A stretch of DNA of 64,000 nt. Origin: Stichopus chloronotus. Lineage: Eukaryota; Echinodermata; Holothuroidea; Aspidochirotida; Stichopodidae. The stretch covers positions 32,398,962 through 32,462,961 of the forward strand of contig CM037829.1 in the NCBI GenBank assembly GCA_021234535.1, in the 5' to 3' direction. Position 1 is the first letter of the stretch, and every line of letters starts with the position of its first letter. The position numbers and the translations under genes were made by a program. Under the pieces are notes generated by a model that saw only the letters and a program-made list of their open reading frames with translations, did not search any database and was not told where the DNA came from. Shown here piece by piece: positions 13,889 through 25,797 of the stretch.

Positions 13889-13968
13889 AAATAGTCAGCA
13901 TTCGCATGCTTTTTAAATCTGTCACAAAGCCTGACAGGTTTAAAAAGCATGTGAAAGCAGACTATTTC
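13889..13968. repeat. Short hairpin (inverted repeat)
   Basis: GAAATAGTC-AGCATTCGCATGC-TTTTTAAA-TCTGTCA is followed after about 9 nt by its near-complement TGACAGG-TTTAAAAAGCATGTG-AAAGCAGACTATTTC. The arms are about 35 nt. It could be a remnant of a palindromic MITE. Nothing shows that it is transcribed. Confidence 0.7.
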
Positions 13969-15067
13969 AACGAATTCAATTCCATACGCGATCACTGTAA
14001 AACTGCGTCCCATGGACTTCCAAGCCCAGCTCATCTTAAAGTTCTTCACGTAGAGAATTCTTGGTGCAAACTAAGGTCATTGAGTTTCTTTACATTAAGG
14101 ATTTACAAATTTACAACCAACCCTTGATAGAAATGTCCAGTTTTTATCTTATAACTATTCTTATCTGACATTTCTTACTAACTTCTGTAACAGCTGCTAT
14201 TTAAATGCATTGACTTGTACTTTCACTCAGTTTGCTTTTTGCCTTGATGATGTAAGGCGTATTTCTACAAAATATTGGCGTAATATGTTTTATTCATCAT
14301 GAATATCAAACTCATTGATATTTTCAGCTTCATGTTAGTATATGGACCTCTCCAATCAAAATGTTCACTTTGCTTCCCAATGAAGGGGGAAAAATAAAGG
14401 GACTTCAATTACTCACAGTGTGAGACTGTCAAACTTCACTCCTTTATTCTATCCACTGCAACTTGCAGCTGACATCCCTAGACTATATGGCATAGGCTAC
14501 TAGTTATTACCTAGTTCAAGCTTGCACCCTACAGTGCAATCCGGCCTACCTACTCTGCCTGGTCAGTATCTGAGTACGTACCACCTACTGTACAGTAGGT
14601 CATTAACACATGGCTTTGCCATAATTTATATGACTAGCCAATGACCAGGAGCTTAAGTACTTCCTATATGAACAGAGATTATAATCGACCCACATTTGTG
14701 CCATACCCTGTACATTGCTGGTCTGTTAAATTCTCAGTGGTACAGTACGTACTGTACTATACCACACTTTAAGAACCACACACGTTTGGTGGTACAGTAG
14801 ATGCATGCACTAACCATCTTTGAAAACCACTAACTTTGGTGGTGGAGATCACAGTCAAACCATATTGCTCTGTCTACCCAATGCAATCCTCAACCACCAT
14901 ATGAATGCAAGTCCTCGGTATACGGATTGCAAATCAAGAACCAGAAAGTCAAAGGACAGCGTGATTTTTTGCCGATATTTACGAAAAATAAAGGACAACC
15001 AATTAACATACCACTTTTAAAGCTAAATCACCTTACCCTTCTTGAGATACTATGCCTACTCAGGGTT

Positions 15068-15850
15068 TCAAAAGTTCTATGATTTTTGCTGACCTCAAAT
15101 GACCTTTGAAAATCATAAAGGAACGATTATCATCAGGAGTTGCTAATGCCAACAGTTTGAAATTCCAGCAACAGTCAGTTGCTGAGGTACTGTATCTTTG
15201 TTAAAATCTTTTCAAACTTTCACACCTTGTGACTTCGAATGAACTTTGAACTCAATTACAAACATTAAGGATCATCTACTCACAATTGATAACCTATGCA
15301 CTAAATCTGAAGTTCCAGCAGCTTTCTCTTCTGAAGATGAGCTGTGTTTAAAACAAATTTTTTCAAACTATGACCTCTACTGATTTCATGTTACCTTGGA
15401 CCTACCCAAAAGATGACAGAGATCATCTAATCATCAAGAGCAACAATGCAATATGCTTACAGTTTGAAGTTCTAATACTTAACATTCAGTTGCTGAAATA
15501 TCTTTCTTGGTAGGTTGTGAGACTTTAACCTCTAGTGACCTCAAATGAATTTTGACATCCATGAAAATCACTAGGAATCATATACCTACAATAAACAACC
15601 TTCACATCAAGTTTTAAGTGCCAACAACTTTCTGTTATTGAGATACTTTACAAGGTTTTCAAACTACCACCTCTGCTAATGTAATATGACCTTTGACCTT
15701 CCCTAAACTTGACAGAGATCATTTACAGGTACTCCTCAAGAGCTGTCAATGTATACAGTGTAATGTTCCAGCAACTTTCAGTTGCGGAGATATCCTTTTC
15801 AAAATTTTCAGACTTTTACCTCTGGTGACCTCAAACGATCTTTGACAATA
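15068..15850. repeat. Diverged tandem array, unit about 150 bp
   Basis: Five to six diverged units, recognised by a recurring block CAAACTnnnACCTCTnnTGA at about 15217, 15365, 15521, 15659 and 15810, each followed by TGACCT-like half sites and then a CCAGCAACTTTCAGTTG-like block. One unit contains a perfect TGACCTTTGACCT at 15687-15699. No reading frame is maintained, so this is not coding. Confidence 0.7.
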
Positions 15851-15934
15851 TGTCGAGATAGATAGAAATATGACAATTTTGTCCAATCAGATTGTGAGAA
15901 ATTGACATTTGACGATTCAGTTTGACATAAATCA

Positions 15935-15978
15935 ACTTCTAGATTTATGGCAATTATTTCTAGATTTATGGCAATACT
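15935..15978. repeat. Short tandem duplication
   Basis: TTCTAGATTTATGGCAAT occurs twice in tandem with a 21-22 bp period, immediately left of the TTAA-flanked element at 16001. Confidence 0.7.
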
Positions 15979-16000
15979 GTAAGGGAAAGTCAAATATTAA

Positions 16001-16342
16001 AGGGAAATAGGGTGTTTGTTTTAGAGAAAACATCCATATTTTTTAAACCAATGTCTGTGGATATAGAATGATAGATTCAAAGTGAGGAAGGACAGTAGCC
16101 TTCTTTTCAAGAAACAAGCTCCTCACAGATAGAAATTTGGTCATTGTTACTCAACACTCATTTGTTCACCCAAACTATTCAAAATTCGAATGATGCATCT
16201 TCCATTACTCATCACATTCATAATGTTTTGAGAAGATAAAACTTTGGTAGATGTTTATTGATGAGAATGAATGGTTTAATAAATGATTACCGCTATTTTC
16301 TTTGTATGTCATGTCGGTGTATTCTAAACACCATATTTCCCT
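16001..16342. mobile_element. TTAA-flanked MITE, family 2, copy 1
   Basis: A 342-bp element exactly bounded by TTAA at 15997-16000 and 16343-16346. Its terminal inverted repeats are AGGGAAATAGGGTGTTT and AAACACCATATTTCCCT. The closest copy is at 45538-45884 in the same orientation, and a decayed inverted copy is at 24150-24437. The interior has no open frame. Confidence 0.8.
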
Positions 16343-16546
16343 TTAAGTAATGTGTGCAATAATGGGTACTGGAGATTTCAGCATTGATGAGCTCGCACAA
16401 TATAATCCATGGAGGGGGTAATACAATAACAGTTTCCTGTGTGCATGGAGCTCATGACCATTACACATCTTTGAAAATCATGACTATAAGCAACATACTG
16501 TACTGTAATTGATTTTACATTGTGTACATTTCGTTTGTTTTCAGAA

Positions 16547-16661
16547 ATGTCGCAAATGAACTTAACAAACCAGGAGATTAGAATATGAAACCAGGAGGAC
16601 GGGAGATCTGGACGGAAATTAGGAGTCTCCAGGTGAAACCGGGAGAGCTGACAGGTCTTTT
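16547..16661. mobile_element. Inverted fragment of the CAGACCT-type element
   Basis: Read on the minus strand, this stretch (AGACCTGTCAGCTCTCCCGG, then AGATCTCCCG) matches the left 110 bp of the element at 12611-13112. An open frame on the plus strand here (starting MKPGGREIW) is therefore repeat-derived. Confidence 0.7.
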
Positions 16662-19055
16662 GTGTCATCTGCAAGCTCTTTCTCTCCTTCATCAACATGA
16701 TGTAAATTTATCATTACTCAATTATTTATCATCGTCAAACTTGATCGATTCTATTAATTTGCGTGTGCCAGTTAAATCACAAATAAATAGAGCTCTAAAA
16801 TCATCATATGAAACTGATTTATCAATTCTCCCTCAAACTGCACCATTGGCACGTAACTCTAACTGTCTGCCCTTCTGATAACGTAAACGATGGTCGTCCC
16901 CTGGTCTGCATGAAGGAGTGAAGCCAAAATACAACTAAAGCAACCTCACATGACCGTGTTACATAGCTGTAAGAGGTGTTGAAACTTACAACCAGTTGGC
17001 AGTAATCTACTTATAGGCCTATGAACCTTCATGATACAGCAGTTATAGTTAAGGCTGTAATAAGATATACTGCAGTACACTGCATGCTACAAAAACTGCT
17101 ATTTCTGTATAGTTCAAAACATTAACAACCTGACTAGCCATTTTGTGTTCACAGTTGGACGTGTCATGTTGCCTTACATTCAGCTCATGAAAATGGTAGT
17201 CACAACTCCAGAGATGTTTTATTGGGCTTGTACAGTAAGTTGTGATCACTCTTGGATCTAAACCAAGCACCACGGAATCGTCCATGACTGCCTGCTGAAT
17301 TCAAACGACTTTAATTCTCTTGAGACAGTGAAGCGATGCCTGATTTCGTGCTGCTGGAAGGGGAGCGGCAGTGGGCACACATCAATGATGACGGCAACGG
17401 CTCTGTCGATGCCCTTTTGACCTCTCACCAGTTTGAAGAAGAATGATTAAGGCATCTGAGAGCCCCAGCCCAATGCTCCAATAACGACTACATGTAGAAC
17501 ATGCCCACCACTGGAATGGTCTACAAGTCCTCGCCACATGCGAGGACTCATCCTTTGCTGAGTTGCTCCCTACCGGCAGAGATACCAAGGCTGTCCAGCC
17601 GTGTCTAAAAAAGAAGTGTACCAACCTAGGTGAAATGCCAAAATGGTGAAATTTTGACTCCTTTGCAAGGTAGCTATGGAAGACCCTATAGGGCAATTTA
17701 ATTAAGGTTAAGATACACACTGCTTAAGTGAGGGAGTGTTTAAGTAAGGGGGGGGGGGGGCAAGAGAGAACTAAAGTTCCACATCACTACATCAGCATTA
17801 AGCAGTTCCATTCAATAAAAAAATTAATGCAAAAATGTGCACAACATGACAAGAGCAAATATTTTCAGCTATTTTCAAAAGCATGTGGCAGCTAAAAGGC
17901 CATTTTGTGCGACCTTTCACTGCTGATGTCGTGGGTAACAGTAAGTAACGCAAGCAAACAGTTTACCAAACTCACACAGGTGTCCCTTGAGTCAATCAAT
18001 GCATTCTAAACTCCAGTGAGGTACTATGGGGGTAAAGGGATCCAATAGGAAGCAAAGCTGGCATGGCCTTTACTTCAAACAACATCAGAAACAGGTATTC
18101 GGATTTTTACTTTTCATTTTCATGGACATATTTTACTCACAGCCATGTGTTTCATCATTATTGCAACTCAGGCTGTAACCAAGGAGATTTTTTTCCTTGT
18201 AAAACCTCCTTGCTGTAACTATCAACTAGCATGCAGTAGGTTCAAATCGCACCAAAATATTGAACAGAATGTCTTTGATGAAACTCTCATTCAAAACTTT
18301 GAGTAAAAAAAACATTTTGATCTTTGTTTTTGTTTAGATTGTTATCTATTGATTTGATTGCAAACTCTATTTGGATAGATATTATTCTGAAGTGATTGAC
18401 TCATGGTTCCATAAGCACTGTGTTATGTATGTCGGTATGCCGATATTCTTTATATCAAGTACCCCTGTGTATTAAATGCTCCGATCCAGAACCACAGTGT
18501 TCACATGCTTACTAAAGAAGTGCACTGTTTACTTTGTATGATTGCATAATGAGCCCTTTGTAGTTTTATTGTTTTGTAGGTTGGGAGTAATGCACCGTAC
18601 TAGGTAAACTTAATCAATTGGGACATGTATTTGGGGTGTGGGGTTGAGGGATTTCTTGTTCAAGTTGTTGCTTCTTATTTTTCTTCTTTCTTGTCTTCTG
18701 TTTTCTTCTTGTTTTTCTTAATACTGTACTTGCGCTTGATTGGCAATCGATTTGCCAGAGGCTTTACCAATTTGGTAAGAAATAATAACCAGAGAAACCA
18801 GTTACAGATTTTTGTCAGGTCTATTCTTTTGGTTTTGTCTGTAAGGGTCCATTTGGTTAATTCCAATAAATGTGTTCAGCAATTGTACTGGCTCACGACA
18901 CCTACAGCCTTTGTAAATTCAAAACCTATTGCCAAGGAAGCACTCGATTCAAACACAACTAAAATGTAGCTAGGTGAAGATGAAGGTAAGGCTAGGGGGA
19001 TTAATCTATATTACTGTAAAAAAGTTACATACATTTTAATCATGTTTTCAAAACT
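16662..19055. other. Gene-free stretch with one unexplained coding-like patch
   Basis: No gene is recognised. The patch at 17340-17660 is richer in GC than its surroundings and has a short plus-strand frame beginning MPDFVLLEGERQW that stops after 36 codons, and a longer minus-strand frame with no recognisable domain. It may be a transposon or pseudogene fragment. A poly-G run lies at about 17749-17760. Confidence 0.35.
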
Positions 19056-19059
19056 TTAA

Positions 19060-19310
19060 AGGCAGTAACTAATCACCCTGACCTATATTTTGGGCTTCCG
19101 GATAACAGAATTCTTTACTGGTTCAGCATTCTACCCTTTGATTGACAATAAATTCAAAAGAAGCAGAGTAGCTCATGTTACACAGAATACACAGGGATCC
19201 TGCCATTGTTTTGATATTACACATGTGGAGGAATTTTAGACAGGCTGTGGGAGGGACTAGAGGTAAGTCCATGGTTGGAAGAATTGAAATTGGGGTGATC
19301 AGTTTTTGTC
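19060..19310. mobile_element. TTAA-flanked MITE, family 1, copy 2
   Basis: A 251-bp element between TTAA at 19056-19059 and 19311-19314. It is inverted relative to copy 1 and has the same ordered blocks (ACACATGTGGAGGAAT, GGGAGGGACTAGAGGTA). The termini are partly decayed (AGGCAGTAACTAATCACCC and GGGTGATCAG). Confidence 0.75.
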
Positions 19311-19426
19311 TTAAAGATCAAAATATTTGCCAGGTGATTAACTCATATATGGTACCCCCAGTCAGTACAACCCGTACAACAGTTACCTGTACGTACCATG
19401 GTCTGGCTTGTCCGCACAACGGGTGC

Positions 19427-19496
19427 ATTATGCATCAGCCCTGACTGCATTTGTAACAACAGTCATCTTTTACTCATGCATCAGCCCTGACTGCAT
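19427..19496. repeat. Short direct repeat
   Basis: TGCATCAGCCCTGACTGCAT occurs twice, about 48 bp apart. Function not apparent. Confidence 0.7.
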
Positions 19497-20837
19497 TCAT
19501 AATACCAATGTCCACACTTGGATTCTGACTGAAAACGCACATACAGAGTGTAAGCTCTTAAACTTCATGTATGCTGGCATACGTAATCAGTTACTGTACT
19601 CTCCATAGCACTCAGTACTTCTTTTCCTTATAGGCTGCAATTATTCATGCTCTATTGAGCCAAACACCAGACATTAAGAAAGACTCAAAAATATAGAGAC
19701 CTTTGACCTTTGATGAGACAAATCTCTACCGTTCACAGGTGATTAGGTTTGCAGGCCTACATTAATCGGCCGTACATACCAACACCTGCTGGGAATTGCA
19801 TATGTCAGGCATTTTGGACAGATTAAAGTCGACACACTAATAATTCAAGGTGCCGCTACAGAGAAAAAGCAGATTTTGACTTGCTATAGACACATATTTA
19901 TTTCAGAAGTTAGAGTTGACAGGGACTCACTGCCACAACAGTCAACGGATTTAAAAACATCATCGATAATATTTTTCAGGAAAGAAGGGTGCTCTATTAA
20001 GCCAGAGATGGCTCTCTGCCCCACTTCTCAGGACCCCATCGACATTTGATGCCGGTGGACTTCGGTAAATCCGATTAGAACATTTCTGACAACTGGGTTC
20101 CTTAGCCGTTTGGGGATGAGTGGGCCTATGTCTGAGTGCTTTCACATTGTCATTAACCACAACACCCCCATTCACATATAGAAATTAGAATACTACAGGT
20201 GAGCAAGTAACAAGTTAACTTGGCATTTGTAAAAATACTTTTGATGGGGTCATTACACTAATGTGTTTTAATTTAGGGTTTGTCAAAACATCCTTGAGTT
20301 TTATTTCCACATCATCCTTTAGAACTATTAAAGTGGACTCACCGTAGATAGATTTCCAGGCTTGTAATTAGGCTAAAACAGAACTCTCCGAACCGTGATA
20401 TTCGCTAGTCTGCTGCAGCTAAACATTACCAACACTCGACGTAACCGACCCTGGCCTTGTGCAAACACCACTTGAACATTCAGGTCCTTCTTTAAACTTT
20501 TCCACGAATGACTTATGGAACGCCGAGTTTGAGTTTGCCTGTGTTTGCGCACTGTGTTGCAAAGCTTGCACTATGGCACAAAGAAAACTGGGAAAGTCAC
20601 TATGGTTTCTCAATTGCGCAAAGATTATCTTATCCTTATACATGTTATGTAAGGGATGAGATATTGTAGTTCTTTGGAACGTTAAAATGTATTATGGCTC
20701 TCTCAGTTGCCATAGTAACGGTTACCATGGTAACATTATGTATGGCTGATATATGAGACATGGGGGTCTGACCTGGAACCCCCATTATGGTAGGGGTATG
20801 TCTGTGCGTGTGTCTTTTGAGTGAGTGTTCAAAACAA

Positions 20838-21700
20838 AGTTTGCGTCCACGACTCCTCCTAGGCCGCAAAGCCAATGAGGGTCCATATGTGACCAATTTA
20901 CGAGGTTATATCAAACACTCATGTCTTTTTGTGTTTTGAGGTCAAAGGTTAAACTCAGGGATCAAAGGTCCAATTTCACACCTAAAAGTTTGCGTCGGCA
21001 ACTCCTCTGAGGCAAGGTTGATGAGGGTCAAAGTTGGTAGGTAGGTGACCCATGGTCTGAAGTTGTGTCTCCCATCAAAATGTAAGGTCAGAGATCAAAG
21101 GTCAAATAAATGAAAAATCTTATTTTTGCTGTATTTCTTTATCAAAAATGGCTATTTACATGGGATTTTCACCTACATGACCGGTATACAATATTTTATT
21201 TAAAAATCATGTTTTTAGGTGTTTTTAGGTCAAAGGTCAAGTTCAGGGGTCAAAGGTAAAATTTGACACCAAAAAGTTTGCTTCCACAACTCCTCCTAGA
21301 CCGCAAAACCGATGAGGGTCAAAGTTGGTAGATAGGTGACAAATGGTCTGAAGTTGTGTCTCCTGTCAAAATTTAACGTCAGATTTCAATGGTCAAATAA
21401 GTAGAAACCTTGGTTTTGCTGTATTTCTTAATCCAAAATGGCTTTTCACAAGGCACCTTCACATATATGACCAGTGTACAATATTTTATATGAAAATCAC
21501 GTTTGCATGTGTTTTGAGGTGAAAGGTCAAATTTAGGGGTCAAAAGTCAAATTTGACACATAAAAGTTTGCGTCTGCATTTCTCATAGACCACAAAGCCA
21601 ATGAGGATGAAACTTTGTAGATAGGTGGCCCATGGTCTGAAGTTGTGTCTCCCATCAATATTTAAGGTCAAAGGTCACAGGTCAAATTTTTGTGGCAAAT
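20838..21700. repeat. Tandem array with about 290-bp units and AGGTCA motifs
   Basis: The block AAAAGTTTGCGTC recurs at about 20845, 20990, 21273 and 21563, giving two near-complete 285-290 bp units and a shortened first one. Shared landmarks are TGGTCTGAAGTTGTGTCTCC, GCTGTATTTCTT and repeated AGGTCA half sites. AGGTCAAAGGTCA is perfect at 21227-21239, and a triple AGGTCA series spaced by single bases is at 21665-21684. No frame is conserved. Confidence 0.75.
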
Positions 21701-22689
21701 TGCTTTGAAAAAGTTGTGTTGTGATTTCATTCTAGACAGTATGTCTAATGACATTCAAGCTTGGTACTTTGGTACTTGAGTACCTGATTATGATATGAAC
21801 TGTTCACTTGATCGGTGATGTCATAGATCAATAGGGAAAATACTAGGTTATGTTAGCACAAAGTGCAACATACGTTTTTATATTTTTGCCATTCATGCAA
21901 TGCGACTTAAAATTCCAACCTATGCAACCATGTTTGGACTGAGCGAGATTTAATAAGTTGTCATTTTATATTCTTTTGATAATACCCATACTCAGTATGT
22001 TTTTTCCGTAACATATCGTGCATACAGTAGCCAAGGAATTGAGTGGTTTACAGTAAGTTTTGGTGGGAAAAGAAATTGGGTAATACAAATGATTGTGAAG
22101 TGTTTCTTAGAAAACGCGAAGGGTGGTGGCGCGCTGATCTGAGAAATAAAGGAAATCAAAGCATTACTTTGACGCACACTCGATCTGCATGGGAATACAC
22201 TTTGACGAGCAAGCGTGACTGCTGCATTTACAAAACACTTGCGCGTTATCTACACATCCTTTTACCTCTACTTGGACTTAATCTCTATAGAGAAACCCTA
22301 CAGGAGCACCACCATTAGTTGGCACGTAGAGTACCGGGAAAGTTTTTGATAAAATATTTCTCACAGCGCGTGAAATGGCACCTCACAGCCTCTCTGGCCT
22401 TATTTATTTTCACTAATTGTTTGTTAATGAACACAATTTAGGAAATTTACACTCTCACTTAGAGTAATGTACTATTTTTTTTTAATTTAAGGTTACAAAG
22501 TAGAGTGGAAAACTGTTAATGTCCTCTCCTCTCCGAAAAGTACGGGGACATGTCTCCTTGTCTACCCAAATCTACGCCCATGGTGGTATATTACAATAGC
22601 ACTATGGCCAGAAGGTTCTGCGCAGAGAGCCCAAGGTCAAACCTAACGTGCATGTGCGCTATAAAGGCGCATATGTTCGTAGTGCTGCC

Positions 22690-22760
22690 TAGAGTCATCA
22701 TCATCATCATCATCGTCATCATCATCATCGTCATCATCCTCATCATCATCATATTAATTT
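22690..22760. repeat. (CAT)n microsatellite
   Basis: Nearly uninterrupted TCA/ATC trinucleotide repeats. They give apparent poly-Ile and poly-Met frames on the two strands that should not be read as proteins. Confidence 0.9.
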
Positions 22761-22975
22761 TTGTCGTCATCATTTTTGTTTGCCTCTTCATCGTTTGAAT
22801 AGGCTTCATCGTAAGGATTTATATCGTTATCAATTGAAATATCACCATAAACACATCATTCCATTAGTCTTCATCGAACTGGATTTATGTCGCTATGAAT
22901 TGTAATTCTACCATCGTCATCCTGCCATCATTGTATTAATTTGCGCTGTTGTTTTTCGAAAGTGTTTGTCGAAGC

Positions 22976-23085
22976 ACTTCTGTGTCTTCATCATCTAAAA
23001 AGTCATCGTCGTCATCTAAAAAGTCATCGCCATCATCTAAACAGTGGTCTTCATCATGATAAAAGCTGTCTTCATCATCTAAAAA
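22976..23085. repeat. CATC-rich minisatellite
   Basis: TCATCTAAAAAGTCATCG-type units of about 21 bp, repeated 3-4 times with drift, followed by a poly-C run. On the minus strand they read as an acidic DDFLDD-type peptide. The frame starts and stops without splice or start context, so I treat it as simple repeat. Confidence 0.65.
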
Positions 23086-23460
23086 TACCCCCCCCCCCCT
23101 CCTACACTTTATCTCTGGCTTGACCAAAACCGGAACTCATCTTCTCACCATAATGCATCCAGATCACACGTATAAAGTTTGTTGAAACTCTCTACCTTGA
23201 GATATCGTTCTCAAAAGGTTTTCAAAGCCTCGGATACCCCAGATGACTTCCACCAAAAGCAATAGGGTTACACCTTTTCAATGATCTGCGTACATAAACA
23301 AGCACACACACACACGCTGACCTGACTGCATAGGTTCCCTTGGCTGACGCAAGGAACCAAATATGCACGTGTCAAGATCATGATCAACTATCTTGATGAA
23401 TATTGATGCCGTGTTTCCACGAGGCCAAAAAAAATAAAAGTAAAAAAAAAAACAAGTTAA

Positions 23461-23760
23461 CGGGAATGAGCGGTTGTCCCTTTATTTTGAAAAATTCATC
23501 AAAATCTTACAATTTTCGGCATCTCATTTCTCCTAAAGCTAATTTTCACGAAGTCGCTGAAGATCAGCACTCCGTGAATGCGGTGTTACGCTGAAAATTG
23601 AGCAATTCAACAAAAAAAAGTTTGTTTGTTTTTCAGAATATGAAACAGAAAAGAGACTGCGGAGTGTCTACAAAAAGCATGGGGGAGCTTTGTTATCAAA
23701 TAATGAATTGGCGTAGATGGTTTAGTTCAGTATGGGATGGCTCCATGCATTTTTCCTATA
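23461..23760. mobile_element. TTAA-associated MITE, family 2 relative
   Basis: Begins right after TTAA at 23457-23460 and parallels the element at 40900-41148 (GTTGTCCCT, AAATTCATC, CACGAAGTCGCTGA, GGTGTTACGCTG, GAATTGGCGTAG). The right end is decayed, so its boundary is approximate. Confidence 0.6.
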
Positions 23761-24149
23761 ATTCTGATAGATTCAGCTGCCGCTTCACAAAATTCCAGAA
23801 CACTTATATTTGTACTAAATCAAAAGTGGATCGTTTTGCCCCTAACAGTTTCACCCCATTCCCGTTTCGCCCGATTCCCGTTTCGGAGAAATTCCTTTCT
23901 GTATTGTAGTGTCGGGTTCATTGATAGATATTTTAGGCTCATCATGGCAACATGTTCAAGCTGTTTCCTTAAATGGGTTATGCGTTTGCCCCCTGGTATA
24001 TGGATCCGTCGATGCGCAAAACGACCACAATTCCTTTCTCCGTGACCATCTGCAAGATATCATGCCCTAGTATATAAGAAATGAAAGCCCCTCAAGCTCG
24101 TTTCACATTTTTGGCCACTAATTTTAGATTAAGAAAATCATTATTTTAA

Positions 24150-24437
24150 ATTAATCATTGTTAATCCATTTAGTCTCATCAAGAAATATCTGCTAAAGCT
24201 TCTCCTCAAACCATTCCGCATGTGATGAGTTAAGGGAGATGTGTCACTTTGAAAAGTTTGGGTGAACAAATTATTGTTGAGCAACGAGCAACTCAATTTC
24301 TATGTTTGAGGAACTTATGTCTTAAATATTTTTATATATTTTTAACTATTTTGAAAAATCTACCATTCCACATCCACAAACATTGGTTTTTAAGATATGG
24401 TAATTCTCTGTAAAAAAAAAAGCACCTCATTCCCTTT
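24150..24437. mobile_element. Family 2 MITE, decayed inverted copy
   Basis: In reverse orientation it carries the same blocks as 16001-16342: GTTTGGGTGAACAAAT, CATGTGATGAGT, ACATTGGTTTT-like and the terminal ATTCCCTTTA. The left end is poorly preserved. Confidence 0.6.
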
Positions 24438-25797
24438 ACAGCTCTAAAGAAGGTAATCTACAAATTGCAATAAGGCTTATAATGCCCCTGTTAAGTCCAC
24501 CCAACACTGACAACATGCCCAGGAGGGAACTGGTAAGAACACCGACTTCATTTTCTTTGTGTCTTGCCAACCTTTCAATTAAAAGCCATTTACATCACAT
24601 CAGCACTGAAGTATGAGGACGTAAACTGATCCAGCCAAAACTTGTCTGGTGTGACAACCTGCAGTACTTCCCACAGCACTGCTGCTTCTTTGACCATGAA
24701 ACTCCTTCCATGAAACTACTACCTCAAGCAGAACATCCATAGCATAAAAAAGAGTAAAGGTCAACTACCGACATCATGCACAAAAATTCTTAATTTTCTG
24801 TACACTCTTGCACGAACTGAAGAAGAAAAATCCAAAAATGTTTCAGGCTTTGAAAATAAAATGCCATGGTAAGTTACCTGAAGTCTAACAACACCTTCCT
24901 ACCACATTTGAAGCAAATCGGGCAAGGCACTGCAAAGGTATTCCCTATCAGGAATTTAATAAAAGTCCCGCCCATCATTAATATGCACGATACAGGTACC
25001 AAAAACAAAAGGACAAATCTACTCAATATGATACACGTACACACTAAGTTTGAAAAACATAGAGCACTCGATTGAGTTCCCACATGCCTGGCATTCCAAT
25101 GGTGTGAAAACAATGGACCAAAAGGTAGTTACAGAGTCAGAACTGAATTTGTTAATAAGTTTACTTTGACCTGTTAGAAACCAGTCTGTGCTCTTTTGTA
25201 AGTTCATTGCAGTACTTCCACTCTGCAGTGGTTTTAGAGCCAATTTAGACTGGATCATGTTCAGATAACAGAGCTGTAATAGCAGATCCTGAGGGAAGGG
25301 GGAGGGGTAAGAAAAGCACACTCCCCCCTCTATAGGCACCAAAAAAAAAGAGGAGAGAGACAATTGAGGGAGAAAGAGAAAACCATGGAAGACAGTTTGC
25401 AGTATGGGGTCAAGCAGGTCCAGTCATTGACCTCTAACATGTAGCATTATCCAACATTACTTAAACTTTCTCAAAAGGGAGGAGGACCTTCCATTACCCC
25501 CCTCCTTGAGGATGGTGATCCATCAGCACCCCTACTATGACAAAATCCTGGATACACTACTGCAGCAGAAGCTATGTGCTTATTTCTGTTAGTTTCGATT
25601 TTCTAATTTATGAATCGTATCACCTTCGGCAGCACAAAAGAAAACCAAACAACACATGTTCAACAGTTTCTTATGTGTGTATTTCTTTTCTGCTCAGACA
25701 AAGCAATTATTACGGTCATGATAAAATTATGTTCTTTGCATATATCGCAAAATTTGCATGACAGATCATGACTGCAGAACTCTTTTTTTTTGGTTGT

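Noticed and set aside
22591..22809. Poly-Ile and poly-Met open frames
   Set aside because: Both are translations of the (CAT)n microsatellite.
22936..23127. Acidic DDFLDD-repeat protein (minus strand)
   Set aside because: It follows a CATC minisatellite and ends in a poly-C-derived Gly run. No splice sites or homologue were recognised.
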